Source: Phycisphaeraceae bacterium
Lineage (GTDB): Bacteria > Planctomycetota > Phycisphaerae > Phycisphaerales > Phycisphaeraceae
DNA: 21,524 bases
Direction: 5' to 3'
Assembly: GCA_020851395.1 (NCBI GenBank)
Contig: JADZCW010000023.1
Span: 1 to 21,524 of the forward strand
This document shows positions 15,722 to 21,524 of this stretch, piece by piece. How positions within the stretch are numbered: position 1 is the first letter of the stretch; each line of letters starts with the position of its first letter. The notes under the pieces are model-generated. The model worked only from the letters and a program-made list of their open reading frames with translations. It made no database searches and was not told the origin of the DNA. The position numbers and the translations under genes are program-made.

Positions 15722-16525
15722 ATGACCGATGTGCTATACCTCTACGGCCGATACATCGGTGTGTCCGTCCGTGGACAAATGCAGTACCCCGTGACATTTG
15801 TGGTCCAATCACTGGGTATTCTGCTGGTCACGGGCATGGAGTTTGTCGGCATCTGGGCCATGTTTGACCGCTTCGGCAACCTCCGTGGATGGACACTGCC
15901 GCAGATCGCCTTTCTCTACGGCCTGGTCAGCGTCACCTTCGCCTTCGCCGACGCCATGGCCCGTGGCTTTGACATGTTCTCCGGCACAGTCCGGAGGGGC
16001 GATTTCGACCGCATCCTTGCCCGCCCGCGCTCGACGGTCCTGCAACTGGCCGGGCAGGAACTGACCCTGCGCCGCGTGGGCCGACTGGCTCAGGGATTGA
16101 CCATCCTCACGTGGGCGGTGCTCGCGCTGGACCTGACCTGGTCCGCCCCAACGGCCGGCCTGCTGCTGCTGACCATCGTCGGGGGGGTCTGCCTGTTCTC
16201 GGGGCTGGTCGTGCTCCAGGCGACGATGTGCTTCTGGACCACCGAGAGCCTGGAGGTCTGGAACGCCTTTACCTACGGCGGCGTGGTCGCGGCTCAGTAC
16301 CCGTTGAACATCTATCGCGCCTGGTTCCGCCAGTTCCTCACCTGCGTGGTGCCCGTGGCGTGCGTGACCTACTTCCCGGCCTTGGCGATGATGGATCGGG
16401 CGGACCCGCTGGGCTCACCGAGATGGTTCCAGTGCGTCGCTCCGCTGGCCGGGCCGATCTTCATGCTCATCGCCCTGCAAGCCTGGCGCGTGGGCGTGCG
16501 ACATTACACCTCGACGGGAAGCTGA
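15722..16525 (+). CDS. ABC-2 type permease, second subunit
   Basis: This encodes 267 residues with about six membrane segments. Diagnostic stretches are MFSGTVRRGDFDRILARP (85-102) and FWTTESLEVWNAFTYGG (171-187), followed by AAQYPLNIYRAWFR and a VVPVACVTYFPA segment; these are hallmarks of the second permease of this ABC-2 pair. It should heterodimerise with the product of 14904-15719. ATG 15722 has AAGGAGG (15709-15715) 6 bases upstream, the strongest ribosome-binding site in the operon. It is the last gene of the operon; lpdA lies convergent 19 bases downstream. A short hairpin AGCGA/TCGCT (16533-16545) between them may help end the transcript. Confidence 0.86.
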   Translation: MTDVLYLYGRYIGVSVRGQMQYPVTFVVQSLGILLVTGMEFVGIWAMFDRFGNLRGWTLPQIAFLYGLVSVTFAFADAMARGFDMFSGTVRRGDFDRILARPRSTVLQLAGQELTLRRVGRLAQGLTILTWAVLALDLTWSAPTAGLLLLTIVGGVCLFSGLVVLQATMCFWTTESLEVWNAFTYGGVVAAQYPLNIYRAWFRQFLTCVVPVACVTYFPALAMMDRADPLGSPRWFQCVAPLAGPIFMLIALQAWRVGVRHYTSTGS

Positions 16526-16532
16526 TCACGGC

Positions 16533-16545
16533 AGCGAGCCTCGCT
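16533..16545. terminator. weak hairpin between the ABC operon and lpdA
   Basis: AGCGA (16533-16537) and TCGCT (16541-16545) form a 5-bp stem with a 3-base loop. On the plus strand TAAAA follows, and the stem reaches the lpdA stop codon. It is too short to be a convincing terminator alone. Confidence 0.3.
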
Positions 16546-18002
16546 TAAAAGTGGATCATCCGTCCCTGCAGCCCCAGCGCCGCCTCGTGCACAGCCTCGC
16601 TGAGCGTCGGGTGCGCGTGCATCGTCGCGATCAGTTCCTCGGCCGTGGCCTCGAGCCTGATCGCCAGGCCCACCTCGGCGATCAGCTCCGTCACGTGATC
16701 GCCCACCATGTGGCAGCCGAGGATCTCGCCGTGCTTGGCCCCGCTGAGGAGCTTGACGAAGCCCTCGGTGTGCCCGGCCGCCTGGGCGCGACCGGAGGCG
16801 GTGAAGGGGAACTTGCCGACCTTGTAGTCGACGTTGGGCTTGAGCCCCTTGGCCTGCAGCGCCCGCTCGGTCTGGCCGATCGACGCCACCTGCGGCTGGC
16901 AGTAGGTGCAGCCGGGGATCGCCGAGTAATCGACCGGCTCGGCATGGTGGCCCGCTAGCAGTTCGACGCAGACGATCGCCTCCTCGCTGGCGACATGCGC
17001 CAGCCACGGCGGGCCGATCACGTCGCCGACGGCGTAGATCCCCGGCACGCTGGTGCGATAGGTCTTCTTGTCGGCGACGATGTGGTTCTTCTCGGTCTGC
17101 ACGCCCAGGCTGGCGTCGAACAGGCCGTCGTACCGTCCCTGGACGCCGATGGCCACGAGCACCTTGTCGGCCGTGAGCTTCTGCGTCTGTTTCTCGTCGG
17201 CCACGGGGGCCACGGTGACTTCCACACCCGCGTTGGTCTTGCGAACCTCGAGCGTCTTGGTGGCCGTCATGGTTGTCACGCCGAGCTTGCGGAAGCTGCG
17301 CTCGACAGCCTTGGAGACCTCGTCGTCCTCGATCGGCAGCAACCGATCGAGCATCTCGATGACGGTGACCTTGGTGCCCAGGCAGTGGTAGAAGTAGGCG
17401 AACTCCATGCCGATGGCGCCCGCGCCGATGATGATCAAATCTTTGGGTTGTTCACTGAGCGTCATCGCCTCCTTGGAGGAAAGGATCTTCTGGCCGTCGA
17501 AAGGGGCCCCCGGAAGCTGGCGCGGCCCGGCCCCGGTGGCGATCAGGATGTTCTTGGCGGTCAGCGTCGCGGTGACCTTGCCCGCCGCGTCGCGCACCTC
17601 GACCGTGCCGGGCTTGGTGATCTTGGCCTGGCCCTCGTGATGAGCAATCTTGTTCTTCTTGAACAGGGCCGTCACGCCCTTGTTGAGGTTGCCCGCCACG
17701 GTCCGCGACCGGCCGATGATCTTCTCGAACTCAAAGCCCGCCGCCGGCACGTGCACACCCCACTCGCCGGCCTCGTGCTTGACCCGCCGGTAGAACTCGG
17801 CTGATTCGAGCAGCGCCTTGGTCGGGATGCAGCCCCAGTTCAGGCAGGTCCCGCCGAGCTTGTCGCGCTCGACGCAGGCGGTCTTGAGCCCGAGCTGGGC
17901 GGCGCGGATCGCCCCGACGTAGCCCGCAGGACCGCCGCCGATGACGATCAGGTCCAAAGGTCCCGAGCCTTGAGCCCCCGCGTTCGCAGTTTGTTCAGCC
18001 AT
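16545..18002 (-). CDS. lpdA: dihydrolipoyl dehydrogenase (E3)
   Basis: This encodes 485 residues, usual for E3 proteins. The FAD dinucleotide fold is LDLIVIGGGPAGYVGAIRAA (16-35), the redox-active disulfide is GGTCLNWGCIPTKALL with C53 and C58, the NAD-binding GxGxxG is IIIGAGAIGMEFAYFY, and the FAD closing motif is GIYAVGDV. The C-terminal catalytic His-Glu pair is in HAHPTLSEAVHEAAL. It reoxidises dihydrolipoyl groups of pyruvate and 2-oxoglutarate dehydrogenases or the glycine cleavage system, making NADH. ATG 18002 is preferred over TTG 18017 because GGAAAGG (complement of 18009-18015) is 6 bases upstream. No E1 or E2 gene is nearby, so it is encoded apart from its complex. It is divergent from purU. 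Confidence 0.96.
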   Translation of the reverse strand: MAEQTANAGAQGSGPLDLIVIGGGPAGYVGAIRAAQLGLKTACVERDKLGGTCLNWGCIPTKALLESAEFYRRVKHEAGEWGVHVPAAGFEFEKIIGRSRTVAGNLNKGVTALFKKNKIAHHEGQAKITKPGTVEVRDAAGKVTATLTAKNILIATGAGPRQLPGAPFDGQKILSSKEAMTLSEQPKDLIIIGAGAIGMEFAYFYHCLGTKVTVIEMLDRLLPIEDDEVSKAVERSFRKLGVTTMTATKTLEVRKTNAGVEVTVAPVADEKQTQKLTADKVLVAIGVQGRYDGLFDASLGVQTEKNHIVADKKTYRTSVPGIYAVGDVIGPPWLAHVASEEAIVCVELLAGHHAEPVDYSAIPGCTYCQPQVASIGQTERALQAKGLKPNVDYKVGKFPFTASGRAQAAGHTEGFVKLLSGAKHGEILGCHMVGDHVTELIAEVGLAIRLEATAEELIATMHAHPTLSEAVHEAALGLQGRMIHF

Positions 18003-18062
18003 GCCAGGCCTTTCCAAGCGGTAGCCGCTCGTGATGATGCCGGATCGAGCAAAGAACGCGGA

Positions 18063-18068
18063 ATTATA
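18063..18068 (-). promoter_or_regulatory. consensus -10 element upstream of lpdA
   Basis: The complement of 18063-18068 reads TATAAT, a perfect -10 hexamer, about 60 bases before the lpdA ATG. No good -35 is found 16-18 bases upstream. On the plus strand TAAAAT at 18121-18126 is a possible but weak -10 for purU. Confidence 0.4.
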
Positions 18069-18204
18069 GCGGAAAATGAACCCCCGACGCGGCGTGGTGG
18101 CCGCCTCGGCCGGGAATCCCTAAAATCGCCCCTCCGGTTCGAACTCCACCCTCCGCGTCCGTCGGGCCGACTGCGCTCGCTGACGATCTGGGAGCTGTAA
18201 CACC

Positions 18205-19107
18205 ATGCCAGGCATCAGGGCCGTCATCTCCGTCATCGGACGCGACCAGAAGGGTGTCGTCGCCAAGTTCGCCACCTACCTGGCGGATCGCGGCGTCAAC
18301 ATCGAGGACATCCAGCAGCAGGTCGTCCACGGCCGATTCATCATGGACATGCTCGTGGACCTGACCGAACTGTCGATCAGCCTCGATGAGATGATCACGG
18401 GCCTTCTGAACCTCGGCAAGCAGATCGAGATGGACGTCCGCGTCGCCCTGCACAACCAGCCGCGACGCAAGCGCGTGGCGCTGCTGGTCAGCAAGGAGCC
18501 GCACTGCCTGCAGCGTCTGATCGAGGATCAGGTTCAAGGCTCGCTCCGCGGCCAGATCGTCTGCGTTCTGTCGAACCATCCCACGCTCGAGCCCATCGCC
18601 CAGGCCGCCGGCATCCCCTTCGAGCACGCGCCCTCGACCGACAAGCCCAAGCACATGGCCTGGCTGCTCGACCGCCTGAATCACCACAAGGCCGACCTGG
18701 TCGTCCTCGCCCGCTACATGCAGATCGTCGACAAGAGCGTGGTCGAGGCCTACCGCTACCGCATCATCAACATCCACCCGTCACTGCTGCCCTATTTCCC
18801 CGGGGCCGCGCCCTATCGCCAGGCGTGGGAGAACGGCGTGCGCGTCACCGGCTGCACCGCCCACTTCGTTACCGAGGCTCTGGACGAAGGCCCGATCATC
18901 CTTCAGGACGTGTTCCACATCGAGGTGGGCAAGGACACCGCCGATGAGGTCAAGAACAAGGGGCTGGCGCTCGAAGCCCAGGTGCTCAGCCAGGCCTGCC
19001 AGATGTTCGTCGACGAGAAGCTCGTGGTGATCGACGGCAAGGTCGTCTTCCGCCCGGGCCTGAGCCGCTTCCTCGACGCCGAGAAGGGTGGACCAGCCAA
19101 GGCCTAG
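18205..19107 (+). CDS. purU: formyltetrahydrofolate deformylase (ACT plus formyltransferase domains)
   Basis: This encodes 300 residues, near the 280 of E. coli PurU. An N-terminal ACT domain (RAVISVIGRDQKGVVAKFATYLADRGVNI) is followed by the formyl-transferase fold with RYMQ (170-173), the catalytic N189 and H191 in INIHPSLLP, and D227 in LDEGPII. PurU hydrolyses 10-formyl-THF to THF and formate, supplying formate for purine synthesis and balancing the folate pool; the ACT domain usually senses glycine or methionine. The NIHPSLLP and GCTAHFVTEALDEGP wording is PurN-like, but the ACT domain and the GAAPYRQAWENG stretch favour PurU. ATG 18205 has GGGAG 10 bases upstream. It is monocistronic and divergent from lpdA; with the glycine cleavage system the two would share one-carbon metabolism, which is inference. 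Confidence 0.9.
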   Translation: MPGIRAVISVIGRDQKGVVAKFATYLADRGVNIEDIQQQVVHGRFIMDMLVDLTELSISLDEMITGLLNLGKQIEMDVRVALHNQPRRKRVALLVSKEPHCLQRLIEDQVQGSLRGQIVCVLSNHPTLEPIAQAAGIPFEHAPSTDKPKHMAWLLDRLNHHKADLVVLARYMQIVDKSVVEAYRYRIINIHPSLLPYFPGAAPYRQAWENGVRVTGCTAHFVTEALDEGPIILQDVFHIEVGKDTADEVKNKGLALEAQVLSQACQMFVDEKLVVIDGKVVFRPGLSRFLDAEKGGPAKA

Positions 19108-19123
19108 ACAACACTCAACACCG

Positions 19124-20353
19124 TCAGGTATTGACTCGATCCATCGCCATCAATTCCGTCACGCGACGCAGCTCCGCCTCCGAGGGTTCGAAGCCGCGCC
19201 GTTTCATCATCCGCTGGATCGACGTGACCATCGCCTTGGGTTCGCCCGGCTCAAACCCCTTGTCCTGATAGAACCCGAACCGCCTGGCGTAGCGCGGGGC
19301 GAAACCCGACAGCGCTACCACCGCCCCCGTGCTCACGACGCTGCCGGTCAGAATCCGCGTCCCGATGGCCGTGCGGACGTGGTCGCCGACAATCGCCCCC
19401 ATCACCGTCCGGCCCGTGTCCTGGGCCTGCCCGTCCGGCCCAAGCTCCATGCGAATCGTGCCATACGTGTTTTTCAGATTACTGACCATCGTCCCCGCCC
19501 CGAGGTTCACCCATTGCCCGACGAGGCTGTGGCCGAGAAATCCCTGATGGGCCTTGTTCGCATACCCGTGCAGGATCGCGTGGTGCACCTCGCCGCTGAT
19601 CTTACAGACCGGCCCAACCACCGCACACGGGCCGACACACGCCTGCGGCTTAACCACCGACTCCGTCCCGAGGTAGCAGGGCCCCATGATCACGGCCAAC
19701 GGCCCGATCGTCGCCCCCTGGTTGACCACGATCGGCCCGCGCGACACGTCGAATATCACGCCCGGACTGATCTTGGCTGAGGGATCGACCCGGATCGGGT
19801 GCTCCCCGGCCCGCATGACCAGCGGCGGCTTGCTGTTCCAGGTCGGCACGGACATCCGGGGCAGGTCGTGCTCGAGCGCCGCGTCGATCTGATCGAGGAT
19901 GTGCCACGGCCGATTGAGCAGTAACTGCTGATCCACCCTGGCCGCGCGCCCGACATGAGCGCCGAAATTTTCATCCGCGAAGCGTCGTCCGTCCCTGGCG
20001 TCTAATCGCGCCGCGACGACTTCGCCGCCGGCGTCCACCAGACATTGCCCCAACTCCAGACTCGTTACTGCCTGGGCACCCTCGACGCCGGGCCAGCGTC
20101 CGTTGATCCAGAGGCCGTCCTGAATGGCCTCAAGGGCCCCGCGATCGTTCACCGGCGTGGGCGTTCGCTCGCGCACGAGCGCCTCAAGTGCAGCGGGGAC
20201 AAACAACGCCGACGCCGTCGTGTTCATCACCTGCTCGACTCTTGCGCGCGTGAGCATCACACCCGTGCGCAGCTCGAAACTGGCGCGCAGGTCGCGCATC
20301 GGTCCCCAGTCACCAGCGTTGTCGTCGAATAAGATCAGCGCCGCAGGCGTCAT
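19124..20353 (-). CDS. alternative GlmU-like sugar nucleotidyltransferase / left-handed beta-helix acyltransferase
   Basis: This encodes 409 residues. The N-terminal part begins AALILFDDNAGDWGPMRDLRASFELRTG, the FDD...R pattern of the GlmU_N_2-type domain rather than the classical GxGTRM loop. Residues ~185-350 form a left-handed beta-helix with hexapeptide repeats (IRVDPSAKISPGVIFD, GATIGPLAVIMGPCYLG) and the family signature GEVHHAILHGYANKAHQGFLGHSLVGQWVNLGAGT plus SNLKNTYG. This matches the group annotated as bifunctional UDP-N-acetylglucosamine diphosphorylase / glucosamine-1-phosphate N-acetyltransferase in Bacteroidetes and Planctomycetes, which would make UDP-GlcNAc for envelope polymers. 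The specific activity is inferred from the family. ATG 20353 shows no clear ribosome-binding site. It is convergent with purU and divergent from dnaA. Confidence 0.85.
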   Translation of the reverse strand: MTPAALILFDDNAGDWGPMRDLRASFELRTGVMLTRARVEQVMNTTASALFVPAALEALVRERTPTPVNDRGALEAIQDGLWINGRWPGVEGAQAVTSLELGQCLVDAGGEVVAARLDARDGRRFADENFGAHVGRAARVDQQLLLNRPWHILDQIDAALEHDLPRMSVPTWNSKPPLVMRAGEHPIRVDPSAKISPGVIFDVSRGPIVVNQGATIGPLAVIMGPCYLGTESVVKPQACVGPCAVVGPVCKISGEVHHAILHGYANKAHQGFLGHSLVGQWVNLGAGTMVSNLKNTYGTIRMELGPDGQAQDTGRTVMGAIVGDHVRTAIGTRILTGSVVSTGAVVALSGFAPRYARRFGFYQDKGFEPGEPKAMVTSIQRMMKRRGFEPSEAELRRVTELMAMDRVNT

Positions 20354-20386
20354 GCGCTACATTATCGGCCAGCGCGAGCCCTCGCG

Positions 20387-20447
20387 CTAAGCGCCGCCAA
20401 CCGCCCGCGCAAAAAAACCGTTTGACAGAATCGCTCGAAGCGCTTAG
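20387..20447. repeat. 8-bp inverted repeat upstream of dnaA
   Basis: CTAAGCGC (20387-20394) and GCGCTTAG (20440-20447) are perfect inverted copies 45 bases apart, the second overlapping the spacer and -10 of the dnaA promoter. The first copy is also part of a local dyad GCGC-TAA-GCGC (20384-20394). It could be a paired operator; chance is not excluded. Confidence 0.35.
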
Positions 20448-20450
20448 TTT
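20422..20450 (+). promoter_or_regulatory. candidate dnaA promoter
   Basis: A perfect -35 TTGACA (20422-20427) is followed 17 bases later by TAGTTT (20445-20450), which matches the -10 consensus at three positions. The start codon is 86 bases further. The spacer holds the dyad CGCT-CGA-AGCG (20432-20442). An A7 run (20411-20417) lies just upstream and could act as an UP-like element. Confidence 0.55.
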
Positions 20451-20456
20451 TCCACA
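20448..20456 (+). promoter_or_regulatory. DnaA-box-like site over the dnaA -10
   Basis: TTTTCCACA differs from the strong DnaA box TTATCCACA at one position. It overlaps the end of the candidate -10 of the dnaA promoter, the position expected for autorepression by DnaA. It is a single box; no cluster of boxes is seen, so an origin here is not supported. Confidence 0.5.
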
Positions 20457-20536
20457 ATCGGAGCGGGACGGTGGAGCCCCCTCACCGGATCGGTTGGATC
20501 AGACAACAGATCTAGTTTGCGGTCTTTGAACCACCC

Positions 20537-21524
20537 ATGCCTAAACTTGATCATGCGCTTTGGCGCGACATGATGGAATATCTGCGTCGGCGGCACGCGC
20601 CGATCTGCAGGCAATGGTTCGAGAACCTCCGGCCGGTGGCGCTGGACTCGGGGCTGCTGCGCGTCTACACCGCCACCAAGATCCAGCAGGCCTACCTGCA
20701 ACGCCGTTGCGTCGAGCAATTTACCGAGGCCGCCCAGGCCACCACCGGCGCCCTCGTGGCCGTCCGCTTTGTCAGCTCCGATGAAGAGCCCGAGCCTCGC
20801 GAGGCCGTCCCGGGCGCCGCGACCGCCACGGCGACGCTGCCGGCCCTGCCTCAACTTCCCTCGCACGGCACGCTCAAATCCCATCGCCCCGCCCCGGCCG
20901 CCACAATCCCCGGCGGCAACGGCAAGTCACCCGCCCCCGCAGGTGCTCCCGCCGGCCATTCAGGGCCGACTTGGCAGGCCGCCGCCGTCGGCGAGCTCGA
21001 GCCCGACGAACTGCTTTTCATCCCCGACTACACCTTCGACACCTTTGTCACCGGCCCGAACAACCGCCTGGCCTACGCCGCCGCCGTCGCCGTGGCGAAT
21101 CAGCCCGGCACCTCCTACAACCCGCTGTTCATCCACGGCGGCGTCGGCCTGGGCAAGACGCACCTGCTCCAGGGCATCTGCCAGAAGATCCTGACCGACC
21201 GGCCCGACGCCACCATCTGCTACCTTTCCTGCGACGCCTTCATGAACCGCTTCCTCGACTGCGTGCAGCGCGGCCAGATGAGCGAGTTCCGCAACCGATA
21301 TCGACACGCCGATGTCCTGGTCATCGACGACATCCACTTCCTCGCCCGCCGGGAGCAGTCGCAGGAAGAGTTCTTCCACACCTTCAACGCTCTTTACCAG
21401 TCCAACAAGCAGATCGTCCTCTCGAGCGACTCGCCGCCCTCGGAGATCCCCCAGCTCGAGGAGCGCCTGATCAGCCGGTTCCAGTGGGGCCTGGTGGCTG
21501 AGGTCACCCGCCCGGACTACGAGA
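20537..21524 (+). CDS. dnaA: chromosomal replication initiator protein DnaA (3' end outside the window)
   Basis: The frame is open from ATG 20537 to the right edge, giving 329 codons. Domain I (residues 5-80) shows the usual pattern (LWRDMMEYLRRR, CRQWFENLRPVALDSG). Domain II (84-147) is a Pro/Ala-rich linker. Domain III begins FIPDYTFDTFVTGPNNRLAYAAA, with Walker A GGVGLGKT (201-208) and Walker B VLVIDD (260-265). LEERLISRFQWGL carries R310 and R314, equivalent to the box VII arginine and arginine finger of E. coli DnaA (R281, R285). It binds ATP, melts the origin and regulates its own transcription. The DNA-binding domain IV lies beyond the window. No Shine-Dalgarno is obvious before the ATG. 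It is divergent from the GlmU-like gene. Confidence 0.97.
   Translation, partial: MPKLDHALWRDMMEYLRRRHAPICRQWFENLRPVALDSGLLRVYTATKIQQAYLQRRCVEQFTEAAQATTGALVAVRFVSSDEEPEPREAVPGAATATATLPALPQLPSHGTLKSHRPAPAATIPGGNGKSPAPAGAPAGHSGPTWQAAAVGELEPDELLFIPDYTFDTFVTGPNNRLAYAAAVAVANQPGTSYNPLFIHGGVGLGKTHLLQGICQKILTDRPDATICYLSCDAFMNRFLDCVQRGQMSEFRNRYRHADVLVIDDIHFLARREQSQEEFFHTFNALYQSNKQIVLSSDSPPSEIPQLEERLISRFQWGLVAEVTRPDYE

Noticed and set aside
18136..18147. GGTTCGAACTCC, looks like a tRNA T-loop
   Set aside because: The bases flanking the TTCGAAC loop do not pair into a 5-bp T stem, and no anticodon or D arm fits in the 182-base gap.
20354..20536. Chromosomal origin upstream of dnaA
   Set aside because: Only one DnaA-box-like site is seen and there is no box cluster or clear AT-rich unwinding element, so only a promoter is supported.

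Overview
This is a GC-rich bacterial window, densely coded on both strands, with G/C-loaded third codon positions. Several traits together suggest a planctomycete-like bacterium, possibly from the Phycisphaerae: an alternative GlmU-like sugar nucleotidyltransferase, a secreted LamG protein next to a secreted beta-propeller, Gfo/Idh/MocA and AraC proteins of a carbohydrate-foraging type, and a dnaA with no visible dnaN/recF context. That assignment is an inference from gene content, not a phylogeny. I see no phage, IS element, CRISPR array, rRNA or tRNA. The longest stretch without a gene is about 280 bases (9249-9530).

Layout. 1-4088 holds the 3' end of an aldo/keto reductase, a convergent AraC-type regulator, a divergent small flavoprotein reductase, a secreted LamG protein and a convergent secreted beta-propeller protein. 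4200-8246 is a full-length HrpA-type DEAH RNA helicase. 8283-9248 (minus) is a stand-alone double-PAS protein. An AT-rich intergenic region separates it from a Gfo/Idh/MocA dehydrogenase (9531-10889). A strong GC hairpin (10912-10930) lies between that gene and the next, convergent, operon.

10974-12744 (minus) is a three-lipoprotein operon in transcription order CsgG-like, DUF4810-like, DUF799/GNA1162-like. Each protein carries its own lipobox and the reading frames overlap. Divergent from it, 12982-16525 is a compact four-gene operon: ABC ATPase, SAM-dependent methyltransferase, and two ABC-2 type permeases. The 237-base region between the two operons holds candidate promoters for both.

16545-18002 (minus) is dihydrolipoyl dehydrogenase (lpdA). 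Divergent from it is purU (18205-19107), an ACT-domain formyltetrahydrofolate deformylase. 19124-20353 (minus) is the alternative GlmU-like protein. From 20537 to the window end runs the N-terminal 329 codons of dnaA, preceded by a good promoter with a DnaA-box-like site over its -10.

How the parts work together. Most of the window is housekeeping: RNA helicase, 2-oxoacid dehydrogenase E3, one-carbon/purine metabolism, sugar-nucleotide synthesis and replication initiation. The least explained part is 10974-16525: an envelope lipoprotein trio of unknown function facing a methyltransferase-containing ABC exporter of unknown substrate. It is the best candidate here for an uncharacterised system, although each family is already known from other genomes.
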